DNA of 64,000 nt from Mycobacterium fragae (lineage in GTDB: Bacteria > Actinomycetota > Actinomycetes > Mycobacteriales > Mycobacteriaceae): NCBI RefSeq assembly GCF_002102185.1, contig NZ_LQOW01000024.1, forward strand, positions 248,001 to 312,000, in the 5' to 3' direction. A model generated the notes under the pieces. The model made no database searches, was not told the origin of the DNA, and saw only the letters and a list, made by a program, of their open reading frames with translations. Shown in pieces: positions 48,372 through 58,354 of this stretch (the stretch's first letter is position 1; every line of letters begins with the position of its first letter). The translations under genes and the position numbers were made by a program.

Positions 48372-49295
48372 ATGGGTTCCAACGGCAAATGGAGCACCGC
48401 CGACGTCCCTGACCAAAGCGATCGCATAGCCGTGGTCACCGGCGCCAACACCGGTATCGGCTACCACACCGCCGCAACCCTCGCCCACCGCGGCGCGCAC
48501 GTCGTGTTGGCGGTGCGCAACCTCGAGAAGGGCAATGCGGCGCTGGCGCGCATCGTCGCCGCGCATCCACGCGCCGATGTCACCTTGCAGGAACTCGACC
48601 TCGGCTCGCTGGCGTCGGTGCGCGCCGCCGCCAAATCCCTGCGCGATGCCTACCCGCGCATCGACCTGCTGATCAACAACGCCGGCGTGATGTACACGCC
48701 CAAGCAGCTCACCGCCGACGGGTTCGAAATGCAGTTCGGCACCAACCATCTCGGCCACTTCGCGCTGACCGGGCTGCTACTGGACAACCTGCTGCGTGTC
48801 CGGGGTTCGCGGGTGGTGACGGTCAGCAGCAACGGTCACCGGTTTCGCGCCGCCATCCACTTCGACGACCTGCAGTGGGAACGCCACTACGACCGCATCG
48901 CCGCATATGGACAGTCCAAGCTGGCCAACCTGCTGTTCACCTATGAACTACAGCGCCGGCTGGCCGCTCAGCAGAAGAACACCATCGCCGTGGCCGCCCA
49001 CCCCGGCACTTCGAATACCGAACTCATGCGCAATCTGCCCGGCATCCTCAAGCCGGCCAACGCGCTGCTCGCCCCGCTGCTCTTCCAAAGCCCAGCCATG
49101 GGCGCGCTGCCCACGCTGCGGGCCGCGACCGACCCGGAAGTCGAGGGCGGGCAGTACTACGGCCCAGACGGTTTCGCCCAGCAGCGCGGCCACCCAAAGC
49201 TGGTGTCCTCCAGCGCGCAGTCCCACGACGAGGAGCTGCAACGTCGGCTGTGGACGGTGTCCGAAGAGCTCACCGGCGTCAAGTACCCGGTCTGA
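48372..49295 (+). CDS. Short-chain dehydrogenase (retinol-dehydrogenase-like SDR)
   Basis: A 307-residue SDR matching Rv0439c. Cofactor motif TGANTGIGYHTA near residue 24, NNAGVMYTP near residue 101, and catalytic YGQSK near residue 179. The middle segment FEMQFGTNHLGHFALTGLLL is typical of the WW-oxidoreductase/retinol dehydrogenase-like group. Substrate unknown. ATG 48372 is chosen by alignment with Rv0439c. Its stop shares a base with the start of moeA2 (TGATG). Confidence 0.92.
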   Translation: MGSNGKWSTADVPDQSDRIAVVTGANTGIGYHTAATLAHRGAHVVLAVRNLEKGNAALARIVAAHPRADVTLQELDLGSLASVRAAAKSLRDAYPRIDLLINNAGVMYTPKQLTADGFEMQFGTNHLGHFALTGLLLDNLLRVRGSRVVTVSSNGHRFRAAIHFDDLQWERHYDRIAAYGQSKLANLLFTYELQRRLAAQQKNTIAVAAHPGTSNTELMRNLPGILKPANALLAPLLFQSPAMGALPTLRAATDPEVEGGQYYGPDGFAQQRGHPKLVSSSAQSHDEELQRRLWTVSEELTGVKYPV

Positions 49296-50500
49296 TGCGC
49301 TCGGTCGAGGAACATCAGCGCGTCGTCGCGGGGCTGATCACGGCTCGGCCCGCCGCCACGGTCGGCCTAGCCGACGCCGAGGGTCTGGTACTCGCGGAGG
49401 ATGTCGTCGCCGAGGTATCGCTGCCGGTTTTCGACAACTCGGCGATGGACGGCTACGCGGTGCGAGCCGACGAGATAGCGTCGGCGAGTGCAGACCGCCC
49501 GGTGAAACTCCCAGTGGCCGAGGACATTCCGGCCGGGCGCACGGACATCCCCACGTTGGAGCCGGGTAGTGCGCACCGCATCATGACCGGCGCGCCGATC
49601 CCGGCCGGGGCGACGGCGGTGGTGCCGGTCGAGGCCACCGACGGGGGCACCGACGTGGTGACGATCAACGACGCCAGCGCCGAGGGCCGCCACATCCGCC
49701 GAGCCGGTGAGGATGTCGCCAAGGGCAGCACCGTGCTGCGCACGGGTCAGCAGGTCAGCCCGGCCGTCGTCGGATTGGCCGCGGCGCTGGGACGGCATGA
49801 GCTGACGGTGATCCCGCGGCTGCGGGTGCTGGTGATCTCCACCGGGTCGGAACTTGTGTCCCCGGGCAGTCCGCTGCGGCCGGGCCAGATTTATGAGTCC
49901 AATTCACCCATGCTTGCCGCCGCCGTGCGCGACGCCGGCGCGACCGTCGTCGCCACCCCGGCCGTCAGCGACGAGGTCGCCCAGTTCGCCGCCGTGCTGG
50001 ACCGCTACGCCGGCGATTCCGATCTGATCATCACCAGCGGCGGCGTCAGCGCGGGCGCCTACGAGGTGGTCAAGGACGCGTTCGGTCGCGCAGGCGACCA
50101 GGGAGTCGACTTCGTCAAGGTGGCCATGCAGCCGGGCATGCCGCAGGGCAGCGGTCGGGTGGCCGGGACGCCGATCGTCACGCTGCCCGGCAACCCCGTC
50201 AGCGTGCTGGTGTCGTTCGAGGTTTTCGTCCGGCCCGCGCTGCGCAGGGCCATGGGGTTGCCGGACGCCGAGCGGCCGCGGCGGGCAGCAGTGCTCACGG
50301 AGAAGTTGACTTCGCCGCCCGGCAAGCGGCAGTTCCGCCGCGGCGTGCTCGACGCCGACGCCGGCACGGTCAGCGGTTACGGGCCGCCCGGGTCACATCA
50401 TCTGCGTTATCTGGCGTCGGCCAACTGCCTGCTCGACATCGCCGAAGATGTCACGGAGATCCCGCCCGGGTCGCAGGTGGAAGTCTGGGACCTCGGCTAG
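49295..50500 (+). CDS. moeA2: Molybdopterin molybdenumtransferase MoeA2
   Basis: A 401-residue cytosolic enzyme that inserts molybdate into molybdopterin-AMP to make molybdenum cofactor. Signatures: LPVFDNSAMDGYAVRADEI, GSAHRIMTGAPIPAGATAVV, the mogA-like core VLVISTGSELVSPG and ITSGGVSAGAYEVVKDAF, and VTLPGNPVSVLVSFEVFV. It matches Rv0438c. ATG 49295 overlaps the SDR stop. It begins a run of overlapping genes that also encodes phospholipid synthesis enzymes. Confidence 0.95.
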   Translation: MRSVEEHQRVVAGLITARPAATVGLADAEGLVLAEDVVAEVSLPVFDNSAMDGYAVRADEIASASADRPVKLPVAEDIPAGRTDIPTLEPGSAHRIMTGAPIPAGATAVVPVEATDGGTDVVTINDASAEGRHIRRAGEDVAKGSTVLRTGQQVSPAVVGLAAALGRHELTVIPRLRVLVISTGSELVSPGSPLRPGQIYESNSPMLAAAVRDAGATVVATPAVSDEVAQFAAVLDRYAGDSDLIITSGGVSAGAYEVVKDAFGRAGDQGVDFVKVAMQPGMPQGSGRVAGTPIVTLPGNPVSVLVSFEVFVRPALRRAMGLPDAERPRRAAVLTEKLTSPPGKRQFRRGVLDADAGTVSGYGPPGSHHLRYLASANCLLDIAEDVTEIPPGSQVEVWDLG

Positions 50501-50526
50501 CCGCGGCGGCTCCGTAAGATGACCGC

Positions 50527-51225
50527 GTGGCACGACGCCCAGATCTGAAGTCTGGCCCGCAACGCCTGGTGGCCTTGCTGCGTTCGACGGTTCCGCCGGT
50601 GCATCCGGCCGGGCTGCCGTTCGTCTCCGCGGGGCTGGGCCTCGCATTGGTCGGGCGCAACTACCGCTGGCTGCGCCGGGCGGGCCTGCTTGCCGCGGGC
50701 GCCTGCGCCGGGTTTTTCCGGCACCCACCGAGGGTGCCGCCCACTCGGCCCGGCGCCGTCGTCGCGCCCGCCGACGGCTTGATCTGCGTCGTCGACTCGG
50801 CCGCTCCGCCCGCCGAACTCGAGCTGGGTGACACACCACTACCCCGGGTCAGCATCTTCCTCTCGTTGCTGGACGCCCATGTGCAGCGGGCCCCGGTCAG
50901 CGGCGAAGTCATCGCCGTGCAGCACCGGCCCGGTCGCTTCGGCTCGGCCGATCTGGCGGCGGCCAGCGACGACAACGAACGCACCAGCATGCTGATCCGC
51001 ACCGCCGACGGTGCGCAGATCGTCGTCGTGCAGATCGCCGGGATGCTGGCCCGGCGCATTGTCTGCGACGCACACGCCGGGGACAAACTGTCGATCGGCG
51101 ACACCTACGGCCTGATCCGGTTCGGGTCCCGGCTGGATACCTACCTGCCGGCCGGCACCGAAGTGTTGGTCAGCGTCGGTCAACGAGCCGTCGCCGGCGA
51201 AACGGTGCTGGCCGAACTGACATGA
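50527..51225 (+). CDS. psd: Phosphatidylserine decarboxylase Psd
   Basis: A 232-residue membrane-associated enzyme that converts phosphatidylserine to phosphatidylethanolamine. The pro-enzyme self-cleaves within [11 protein letters not shown] near the C-terminus to make the pyruvoyl cofactor on the Ser. Other conserved parts are [20 protein letters not shown] and [20 protein letters not shown]. It matches Rv0437c. Start GTG 50527. It overlaps pssA by ATGA. Confidence 0.95.
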   Translation: MARRPDLKSGPQRLVALLRSTVPPVHPAGLPFVSAGLGLALVGRNYRWLRRAGLLAAGACAGFFRHPPRVPPTRPGAVVAPADGLICVVDSAAPPAELELGDTPLPRVSIFLSLLDAHVQRAPVSGEVIAVQHRPGRFGSADLAAASDDNERTSMLIRTADGAQIVVVQIAGMLARRIVCDAHAGDKLSIGDTYGLIRFGSRLDTYLPAGTEVLVSVGQRAVAGETVLAELT

Positions 51226-52076
51226 CGACCAAGACCCGCCGATCCGTCAACCTCCGCATCCTGCCCAGCTCGATGAGCGTGCTGGCGATCTGCGCCGGGC
51301 TGACCTCGATCCGGTTCGCGCTGGAGGCCCAGCCGCACGTCGCGATGGCGTTGATCGCCGCGGCCGCGATCCTCGACGGGCTCGACGGCCGGGTGGCGCG
51401 CATCCTGGACGCCGAGTCGCGGATCGGTGAGGAGATCGACTCGCTGGCCGACGCGGTGAACTTCGGGGTGGCGCCCGCTGTGGTGGTCTACGTGTCGTTG
51501 TTGTCGACCTCGCAGGCGGGCTGGGTGGTGGTGCTGTTCTACGCGGTCTCAATTGTATTGCGGCTGGCCAGGTTCAACGCATTGCTCGACGACGCCACCC
51601 TGCCCTCCTACACCCGGGAATTCTTCGTCGGCATGCCGGCGCCGGCCGGCGCCATCTCGGCGCTCGGGCCGCTGGCCGCCAAATTGCAGTTCGGTGTGGG
51701 TTGGTGGACGTCGCCGTGGTTCGTGTGCGCCTGGGTGGCAGCGTGTTCGATGCTGGTGGTCAGCCGGATCCCGATGAAGAAGATGCACGCCGTCTCAGTG
51801 CCGCCGAACCTGGCCGCGGTGCTGTTGGCCGTGTTGGCCATCGTCGCGGCGGCGGCGTTCCTCTTCCCCTACATCCTGATCATGGTGGCGATCGTCGCCT
51901 ACCTGTGTCATATCCCGTTCTCCATGCGCAGCCACCGCTGGCTGGCGGCGCACCCCGAAGCGTGGGGCGAGGCGCCCAAACAGCGGCGCGCCACGCGACG
52001 CGCGATCCGCCGCGCGCAGCCCAACCGCCGGTCGATGGCGCGGCTGGGGCTGCGCAAGCCGGGCCGAACAACATGA
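51222..52076 (+). CDS. pssA: CDP-diacylglycerol-serine phosphatidyltransferase PssA
   Basis: A 284-residue integral membrane enzyme that makes phosphatidylserine from CDP-diacylglycerol and serine. The CDP-alcohol phosphatidyltransferase signature DGLDGRVAR ... GEEIDSLAD is at about 51-77. Around it lie about seven hydrophobic helices. The C-terminus is basic. It matches Rv0436c. It overlaps psd (ATGA) and the AAA gene (ATGA), so all three are translationally coupled; psd uses its product. Confidence 0.95.
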   Translation: MTTKTRRSVNLRILPSSMSVLAICAGLTSIRFALEAQPHVAMALIAAAAILDGLDGRVARILDAESRIGEEIDSLADAVNFGVAPAVVVYVSLLSTSQAGWVVVLFYAVSIVLRLARFNALLDDATLPSYTREFFVGMPAPAGAISALGPLAAKLQFGVGWWTSPWFVCAWVAACSMLVVSRIPMKKMHAVSVPPNLAAVLLAVLAIVAAAAFLFPYILIMVAIVAYLCHIPFSMRSHRWLAAHPEAWGEAPKQRRATRRAIRRAQPNRRSMARLGLRKPGRTT

Positions 52077-54220
52077 CGGCCCCGCAACTCACCCTGACCG
52101 CCCGGCTGAACACCTCGGCCGTCGACTCCCGTCGCGGCGTCGTCCGGCTGCACCCGAACGCCATTGCCGCCCTTGGTATTCGGGAGTGGGACGCGGTGTC
52201 GCTGACCGGATCGCGGACGACGGCGGCGGTCGCGGGCGTCGCCGGCCCCGACACCCCGGTCGGCACCGCGCTGCTCGACGACGTGACGCTGTCCAACGCC
52301 GGGCTTAGCGAAAACACCGCCGTCATCGTCGCGGCGGTTACCGTGTACGGCGCGCGATCGGTGGCGCTGAGCGGCTCGTCGCTGGCCACCCACTCAGTCT
52401 CACCGGCCACGCTGCGGCAGGCACTGCTCGGCAAGGTGTTGACGGTCGGCGACGCCGTGTCGCTGCTGCCGCGCGACCTCGGGCCGGGCACCTCCACGTC
52501 GGCGGCGACTCGCGCGCTGGCGTCGGCCGTCGGCATCAGCTGGACATCGGAGCTGCTCACCGTCACCGGCGTCGATCCCACCGGACCGGTGAGCGTGCAG
52601 CCGAACTCGCTGGTGACGTGGGGATCCGGCGTCGACTCCGAAACAGCCGAACAAGCCGGCGGCGCAACAGAATCCGTCAGCGTCGACGACCTCAAGGGCG
52701 TCGGCGCGCAGGCGGCCAAGCTGACCGAGTGGCTCAAGCTCGCCCTCGACGAACCCCACCTACTGGAAACCCTGGGCGCCGGGACCAACCTGGGAGTGCT
52801 GGTGTCCGGCCCGGCCGGTGTCGGCAAGACGACGCTGGTGCGAGCCGTCTGCGCGGGCCGGCGGGTGGTGGAGCTCGACGGCCCGGAGGTCGGCGCGCTG
52901 GCCGCCGATGACCGGCTCAAGCGGGTGACCTCCGCGACGGCGGAAGCCCGCGACGGCGGCGGAGTGCTGCTGGTCACCGACATCGACGCGTTGCTACCGG
53001 CCACCGCCGAGCCGGTGGCGACGCTGATCCTGACCGAATTGCGCAAGGCCGTCGCCACCGCTGGGGTCGCGCTGATCGTCACCTCGGCGGTGCCGGAGAA
53101 CCTCGACGCGCGGCTGCGCGCCCCGGACCTATGCGACCGCGAGCTGGTCCTCAGCCTGCCCGATGCGGCCACCCGCATCGCCCTGCTGGAGTCACTGCTG
53201 AAAGAGGTCCCCACCGCGGATGTCAACCTCAGCGAAATCGCTGACCGCACACCAGGTTTCGTCGTCGCTGATCTGGCCGCCCTGATGCGTGAGGCGGCAC
53301 TGCGCGCTGCCGCCAGGGCGAGCTCCGACGGCACACCGCCGAGGCTGACCCAGGACGACCTGGTAGGCGCGCTCAGCGTGATCAGGCCGCTGTCGCGCTC
53401 GGCGGCCACCGAGGTGTCGGTCGGCTCGGTCACGTTGGGCGACGTCGGGGATATGGCCGACACCAAGCAGGCGCTGACCGAAGCGGTGCTGTGGCCGCTG
53501 CAGCATCCCGACACCTTCGCGCGGCTCGGTGTCGATCCTCCGCGCGGCGTCTTGCTGTACGGCCCACCGGGCTGCGGCAAGACCTTCGTGGTCCGCGCCC
53601 TGGCCAGCACCGGACGGCTCTCGGTACACGCCGTCAAAGGCTCTGAGCTGATGGACAAGTGGGTGGGCGCATCGGAGAAGGCGGTACGCGAACTGTTCGG
53701 CCGGGCCCGCGATTCCGCGCCGTCGCTGGTGTTCCTCGACGAGGTCGACGCGATGACGCCGCGGCGCGGGCAGAGCTTCGATTCGGGCGTGACCGACCGG
53801 ATGGTGGCCGCGCTGCTCACCGAGCTCGACGGCATCGACCCGCTGCGCGACGTGGTGGTGGTCGGCGCCACCAACCGGCCCGACCTGATCGATCCGGGGC
53901 TGTTACGCCCGGGCCGCCTGGAGAAGTTGGTGTTCGTCGAACCGCCCGACGCGCAGGCCCGTCTCGACATCCTGCGCACCGCAGGCAAATCGGTGCCATT
54001 GCACGACGTCGACCTGGACGCGCTGGCCGCCGAGCTGGACGGCTACAGCGCCGCCGACTGCGTGGCATTGCTGCGCGAAGCGGCGCTCACTGCGATGCGG
54101 CGCTCCATCGAGGCCGCGAACATCACCGCCGCCGACGTCGCGGCGGCACGCGAAACCGTCCGTCCGTCACTGGATCCCGCTCAGGTCGAGGCGCTGCGCA
54201 AGTTCGCCGCGGATCGGTGA
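52073..54220 (+). CDS. CDC48-like AAA+ ATPase
   Basis: A 715-residue protein, matching Rv0435c. It has an N-terminal double-psi-barrel type domain (about 1-185), then two AAA modules. D1: Walker A SGPAGVGKTTLV near 246, but Walker B ends in VTDID rather than DE. D2: Walker A YGPPGCGKTF near 500, Walker B LVFLDEVDAM near 557, the sensor ATNRPDLIDP near 602, and RPGRLEK as arginine-finger region. D2 should be the hydrolysing ring. It probably unfolds or remodels protein substrates in the cytosol. Confidence 0.93.
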   Translation: MTAPQLTLTARLNTSAVDSRRGVVRLHPNAIAALGIREWDAVSLTGSRTTAAVAGVAGPDTPVGTALLDDVTLSNAGLSENTAVIVAAVTVYGARSVALSGSSLATHSVSPATLRQALLGKVLTVGDAVSLLPRDLGPGTSTSAATRALASAVGISWTSELLTVTGVDPTGPVSVQPNSLVTWGSGVDSETAEQAGGATESVSVDDLKGVGAQAAKLTEWLKLALDEPHLLETLGAGTNLGVLVSGPAGVGKTTLVRAVCAGRRVVELDGPEVGALAADDRLKRVTSATAEARDGGGVLLVTDIDALLPATAEPVATLILTELRKAVATAGVALIVTSAVPENLDARLRAPDLCDRELVLSLPDAATRIALLESLLKEVPTADVNLSEIADRTPGFVVADLAALMREAALRAAARASSDGTPPRLTQDDLVGALSVIRPLSRSAATEVSVGSVTLGDVGDMADTKQALTEAVLWPLQHPDTFARLGVDPPRGVLLYGPPGCGKTFVVRALASTGRLSVHAVKGSELMDKWVGASEKAVRELFGRARDSAPSLVFLDEVDAMTPRRGQSFDSGVTDRMVAALLTELDGIDPLRDVVVVGATNRPDLIDPGLLRPGRLEKLVFVEPPDAQARLDILRTAGKSVPLHDVDLDALAAELDGYSAADCVALLREAALTAMRRSIEAANITAADVAAARETVRPSLDPAQVEALRKFAADR

Positions 54221-54811
54221 TCACGGCTCGAAGTTAGTCAGCAACGCGCGCGCCGCCGCGCCGACGTCGTCCTCCAGCCACGCGGGGATCGGGTCGTCGT
54301 GAGCGTGGCGGCGCACGACCGCGTACGGCAGGTCGGCAACCGCTCGCGCGACTGCGTCGACGCATCGTGCCTGACTGCTGCCGTATAGCTGTCGCGCGAA
54401 AGCACCGACCCGGTCCAACAGCGGCGCATTCCTGGCGGCGAGGGTCTGCTGAAAGGCCGCGTCGGGTTCGCCGTCGAGCAGGTCGCCCGGCCGGACGGTC
54501 AGCAGCAGCCGCGCATCCTCGGGACGTTCGCGCAGGAAGCCGACCGCCGCAACGGCCATCGCGACGGCGGACTCGAGGACGGTGTCGGCCCCGGCGGCCA
54601 GGGCTCGCGACTGGAACCGCTCGAGCGCGCGCAGCCAGGCGGCCGTCAGGATCCCGTTGCGGTTGCCGAACCGGTGATAAAGGGTGCCGGCGGGCGCTCG
54701 GCTTGCTTTCGCGATCGCGGCGACGCTCGCCGCCCGCGGTCCTTCGGCAAGCACCAGCGCCCGCGTTGCGTCCAGGATCACATCGGTTTGGTGCTTTCGC
54801 GGAGGCGCCAC
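54221..54811 (-). CDS. TetR-family regulator
   Basis: A 196-residue repressor-type protein. The HTH is at about 10-55 (ATRALVLAEGPRAASVAAIA, then PAGTLYHRFGNRNGILTAAW). The C-terminal ligand domain is diverse (FLRERPEDARLLLTVRPGDL). It directly abuts the stop of the AAA gene and diverges from an SRPBCC-type gene with just 21 bp between the starts. Control of that gene and itself is the natural expectation. Confidence 0.88.
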   Translation of the reverse strand: MAPPRKHQTDVILDATRALVLAEGPRAASVAAIAKASRAPAGTLYHRFGNRNGILTAAWLRALERFQSRALAAGADTVLESAVAMAVAAVGFLRERPEDARLLLTVRPGDLLDGEPDAAFQQTLAARNAPLLDRVGAFARQLYGSSQARCVDAVARAVADLPYAVVRRHAHDDPIPAWLEDDVGAAARALLTNFEP

Positions 54812-54828
54812 GATCTAGTACAGTCCTT

Positions 54829-54852
54829 CTATATGGAACGGTTATCCTATAT
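54829..54852. promoter_or_regulatory. Imperfect dyad over the SRPBCC start
   Basis: CTATATGGA at 54829-54837 and TCCTATAT at 54845-54852 form a dyad with one bulge in an A/T-rich patch. It overlaps the ATG at 54833. A TetR operator at this place would cover both promoters. Confidence 0.3.
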
Positions 54853-55636
54853 CGATGAGCATGCCATATACATCGATGCATCCGCGGGAGAAACGTGGTC
54901 CGCGCTATTGCGGGCGATGTGCCGGGACCCGCAAGATCCGTCGACCGTGCCGACTGGTTTCGTCTTGGATGAAGCGCGACCGCTGGAACGGTTCGCGCTG
55001 AAAGGCCGCCACCCGTTCGCGGTCTACCGATGGGTGTTCGAGTTGGATGCCGAAGGCCCGCTGCGCACCCGGGTGCGCTCGCAGACGTGGGCGAACTTTC
55101 CCGGTCTGCACGGCAAGATCTATCGCGCGCTGGTCATCGGAACCGGCGGCCACCGCGTGGCGGTGCGCTGGACGCTCAAACGCATTGCCGGGCAGGCCCG
55201 GACCGCGCCCGACTACGTCGACGTGTTCGAAGCCTCGATCCTGCCTGGCGACATGCGCACTGCCGAACAATTGTTCCGTGACGCGCTGGGGCAGACACCG
55301 GGCGCATTGGGAGGTCTTGTGTTGTGGATCCACCGCCACGTCCTGAGATTTCGTTTGGGCCCGATTACTTCTCGTGACCACACAATCGGGTGGACGATCA
55401 CGCAGTCGGATGATGACGAGATCGTTCTGGTGGCGGACGGGCCGCTCATGCGCGGCGAACTGACCCTACGACGTCAGGACGGTAGGCGGGCCGTGCTCGT
55501 CACTCGCCTGCGTTACCGTCACAGAATCGCCGGCCGAATGGTCTGGGCGGTGGTCGGTCCACTGCATCGGGCCGTGGCACCGCGGCTTATGCAGCTCAGC
55601 GTCCGCTGCGACTTGACTTCGGCGCCCCGCGGTTAG
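54833..55636 (+). CDS. SRPBCC/DUF2867-type protein
   Basis: A 267-residue soluble protein of unknown function. The start YIDEHAIYIDASAGETWSAL is characteristic of ligand-binding SRPBCC folds, and later segments (PFAVYRWVFELDAEGPLRTR, MRTAEQLFRDALGQTPGALG) recall DUF2867. The C-terminus (LVTRLRYRHRIAGRMVWAVV) is basic and hydrophobic. No catalytic motif is recognised. It is paired divergently with TetR and followed 12 bp later by a methyltransferase gene. Confidence 0.75.
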   Translation: MERLSYIDEHAIYIDASAGETWSALLRAMCRDPQDPSTVPTGFVLDEARPLERFALKGRHPFAVYRWVFELDAEGPLRTRVRSQTWANFPGLHGKIYRALVIGTGGHRVAVRWTLKRIAGQARTAPDYVDVFEASILPGDMRTAEQLFRDALGQTPGALGGLVLWIHRHVLRFRLGPITSRDHTIGWTITQSDDDEIVLVADGPLMRGELTLRRQDGRRAVLVTRLRYRHRIAGRMVWAVVGPLHRAVAPRLMQLSVRCDLTSAPRG

Positions 55637-55648
55637 AACCCTCGAAGC

Positions 55649-56548
55649 ATGGCACGGACCGAGGACGACAACTGGAACATCACTGAGAGCGTCGGCGCAA
55701 CGGCGCTCGGGGTGGCCATGGCACGAGCCGCCGAGTCCTCGTGCGACTGCCCGCTGTTCACCGATCCCTACGCGCAACTCTTCATCGAGGCCGCAACCGA
55801 ACACGGCTGGCAGCCAACGGCTTCGATGACCGAACGGGTGCGCATCGTCGGAGGGTACGCCGCGGCGCGCACCAAGTGGTTCGACGAGTACTTCATCGCC
55901 GCCGGGGCCAACGGGATCGATCAGGCGGTGATCTTGGCCGCGGGCCTGGACGCCCGGGCCTGGCGGCTGCCATGGGTGGATGGCAGCACCGTCTACGAGA
56001 TCGACCAGCCGCAGGTGCTGGCATTCAAGGCCGACACCCTGACCGCACACAGCGCAAAATCGGCCGCCGCATATCGCGCGGTGCCGGTCGACCTGCGGGC
56101 GAATTGGCCGAAAGCCTTGCAGGAAGCGGGTTTCGACCCGTCGACGCCGACGGCGTGGTCTGCCGAAGGGTTGTTGCCATACTTGCCGGCGGCGGGCCAG
56201 GATCTGCTGTTCGAGCGGGTCGCAGAGCTCAGCGCAGAGGGTAGCCGGATCGCCGTTGAAGCTTTGGGCCCGAACACCTTCGACCCGGAGTATCTGGAGC
56301 GCCGCCGCGAACAACTGCGCCGCGCGGGCATCGACTCGAGCGGTCCGGATACCGCGGACCTGTGGTTCATCGAGGAGCGCGCCGACCTCACCGAATGGCT
56401 GACCGAACGCGGCTGGGAGGTCACCGCGGTCGAGGCGCTGTCCCTGATGGAACGCTACGACCGAGCACCGTCCGCCGACGACGAAGACCTCACACCGCGC
56501 AGCGTGTTCATCGAGGCCCGGCTCCCTCTGGCCGGCAGTCCGGCCTAG
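55649..56548 (+). CDS. SAM-dependent methyltransferase (TIGR00027/LCMT-like)
   Basis: A 299-residue member of a family with many copies in mycobacteria. Hallmarks: WNITESVGATALGVAMARA at the start, the block ARTKWFDEYF, the SAM site AVILAAGLDARAWRLPW near residue 95, YEIDQPQVLAFKADTL, and SAEGLLPYLPA. The real substrates of the family are mostly unknown. It is co-directional with the SRPBCC gene and convergent with the Lon-N gene (4 bp). Confidence 0.93.
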   Translation: MARTEDDNWNITESVGATALGVAMARAAESSCDCPLFTDPYAQLFIEAATEHGWQPTASMTERVRIVGGYAAARTKWFDEYFIAAGANGIDQAVILAAGLDARAWRLPWVDGSTVYEIDQPQVLAFKADTLTAHSAKSAAAYRAVPVDLRANWPKALQEAGFDPSTPTAWSAEGLLPYLPAAGQDLLFERVAELSAEGSRIAVEALGPNTFDPEYLERRREQLRRAGIDSSGPDTADLWFIEERADLTEWLTERGWEVTAVEALSLMERYDRAPSADDEDLTPRSVFIEARLPLAGSPA

Positions 56549-56552
56549 CCGG

Positions 56553-57200
56553 TCATTCGGAGAGCTGGAATTCGATCATCGCGGCCATGGTCTCCACGGC
56601 CTCGCCGAGCGCCGCCAGCCGGTCCGCGACCGACGGCGCGGCCAGCACGGAGTAGCGATCCGCCTGGCCGATCGGGAGGCGGGACGCCAACACATAGAGC
56701 CGCGCACCGGGATCGGCATCTCGGTTGCCGAGCAGCACGTCGCGCTCCGGTAACGGCACGTCACGGACCGCGGCGATCCGCTCGAACAGGGCTATAACCC
56801 GGTCCTCCAGCTCTCGCAGCTGGCCTGCTGTCACCGGCTCGCCCGGCTCGTCGGGCCAGGGTCGCACCATCGCGCGCGGATAGGGATCGTCGGGCAGCCA
56901 CTCGCACACCCGGATTCGTTCGCCCATCCGGCAGCGCAGCGCGAACCGGCCCGAGGCGCCGAAGTCGACACATTCGGTGATCCTGGCCACGGCGCCCACG
57001 TCGCAGCGCACGTCGCCGCCGCCGACCTCGCGGCCGCGGGCGATCAGCACCACACCGAAGCGGGGATCCGTGTCGCGCAGGCAATCTCGGACCAGAGCGC
57101 TGTAGCGCGGCTCGAAGATCCGCAGTGGCAGCTCCTCGTCGGGCAGCAGCGCCGATTGCAGCGGGAACATCGCCAGCTCGGTGGGGTCAGCGGCTGTCAT
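56553..57200 (-). CDS. Lon N-terminal-domain (LON substrate-binding) protein
   Basis: A 215-residue protein containing only the substrate-recognition domain of Lon proteases (MFPLQSALLPDEELPLRIFE, GVVLIARGREVGGGDVRCDV, GRFALRCRMGERIRV), with no ATPase or peptidase. It matches Rv0434. ATG 57200 is chosen from alignment. Stand-alone LON-domain proteins may act as adaptors, but this is inference. It lies 2 bp after the stop of the YbdK-type gene, so the two are co-transcribed. Confidence 0.92.
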   Translation of the reverse strand: MTAADPTELAMFPLQSALLPDEELPLRIFEPRYSALVRDCLRDTDPRFGVVLIARGREVGGGDVRCDVGAVARITECVDFGASGRFALRCRMGERIRVCEWLPDDPYPRAMVRPWPDEPGEPVTAGQLRELEDRVIALFERIAAVRDVPLPERDVLLGNRDADPGARLYVLASRLPIGQADRYSVLAAPSVADRLAALGEAVETMAAMIEFQLSE

Positions 57201-57202
57201 TG

Positions 57203-58354
57203 TTAGATATCCAGCTCGCCGACCAGCGCATCGACGACCGGGCGCAGATCTCCGTCGTGCTCCTCGGCGACGCGGCGCTGCCGCTGATACGACGCGCCCA
57301 GCCGGGGGATGTCGGCCACCGAGGCCAGCTCGTCGGCGCAGTGCAGCGACTTCGCCACCGGCTCCAAACGATTGAGCAGGTCGGGCAGGTCGTCGGTGAC
57401 CAGCCGTTCGTTGCTTTCTGCGTCGAGGATGATGACCGCATCCAGCCCGTAGCGGGCGGCGCGCCATTTGTTCTCCTGAACATGCCACGGCGGCATGGAC
57501 GGCAGCATCTCACCGGCGTCGAACCGGCGGTCCAGGTCGACGATCAAGCAATGCGTCAACGCCACCAGCGCGGCCAGCTCACGCAGGTTGGACACCCCGT
57601 CACAGATGCGCACCTCCAGCGTGCCCAGATGCGGCGAAGGCCTTATGTCCCAACGGATTTCGTCCATGTGGTCGATGATGCCGGTCTTCTTCTGGTCGTA
57701 GACGAAGCCTTCGAATTCGGCCCAGGTCTGGAAATGAAACGGCAACCCGGCGGTGGGCAGCTGCTGAAACATCATGGCCCGATTGCTGGCGTAGCCGGTG
57801 TCCTCGCCGCCCCACCACGGTGAGGACGCCGACAGCGCCAGCAGGTGCGGGTAGTAGTTGAGCAGTGACGTCATGATCGGCATCACTTTGTTCGCCGACG
57901 AAATCCCAACGTGGACATGCACTCCCCAGATCAGCATCTGCCGGCCCCACCATTGGGTGCGTTTGATCAATTCGGCATAGCGTGGCGCGTCGGTCAGCTT
58001 TTGGGTGGACCACCGCGCGAACGGGTGGGTGCCGGCACAGAACAGCTCCATGCCGCGATCCCGGACGATCTGGCGAGCGGTGGCCAGGGTCTCGCGCAGA
58101 TCCTCCATCGCCTGCGCAGTGCACTCGCAGACACCGCTGACGATCTCGACGGTGTTGCGCAGCAACTCCTTGTGTACCCGCGGGTTTTCGCCGATCTCGG
58201 CGATGACCGCGGTGGCCTCGTTGCTCAGGTCGCGGGTCTGGGCGTCGACGAGCGCGAACTCCCATTCCACGCCGACCGTCGGCCGCGGCGAGCGGGCGAA
58301 ATCGATGCGGGCGGCTGCCCTGCTGACCGGCGTGTTAGCCGGACTTGATGACAC
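57203..58354 (-). CDS. Carboxylate-amine ligase, YbdK-type (GCS2 family)
   Basis: A 383-residue ATP-dependent ligase of the glutamate-cysteine ligase 2 family, matching Rv0433. Signatures: [18 protein letters not shown] near the start, [33 protein letters not shown], and [16 protein letters not shown]. YbdK proteins show weak Glu-Cys ligase activity; the native role is not known. The start is unclear: GTG 58354 lies after GGGTGG, and GTG 58381 is the alternative; either overlaps the sodC stop region, so coupling to sodC is likely. Confidence 0.9.
   Translation of the reverse strand: MSSSPANTPVSRAAARIDFARSPRPTVGVEWEFALVDAQTRDLSNEATAVIAEIGENPRVHKELLRNTVEIVSGVCECTAQAMEDLRETLATARQIVRDRGMELFCAGTHPFARWSTQKLTDAPRYAELIKRTQWWGRQMLIWGVHVHVGISSANKVMPIMTSLLNYYPHLLALSASSPWWGGEDTGYASNRAMMFQQLPTAGLPFHFQTWAEFEGFVYDQKKTGIIDHMDEIRWDIRPSPHLGTLEVRICDGVSNLRELAALVALTHCLIVDLDRRFDAGEMLPSMPPWHVQENKWRAARYGLDAVIILDAESNERLVTDDLPDLLNRLEPVAKSLHCADELASVADIPRLGASYQRQRRVAEEHDGDLRPVVDALVGELDI

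Noticed and set aside
51880..53988. 702-codon minus-strand Ser/Arg-rich frame opposite the AAA gene
   Set aside because: Typical high-GC antisense frame; no start context or motif, and the plus-strand AAA motifs are complete.
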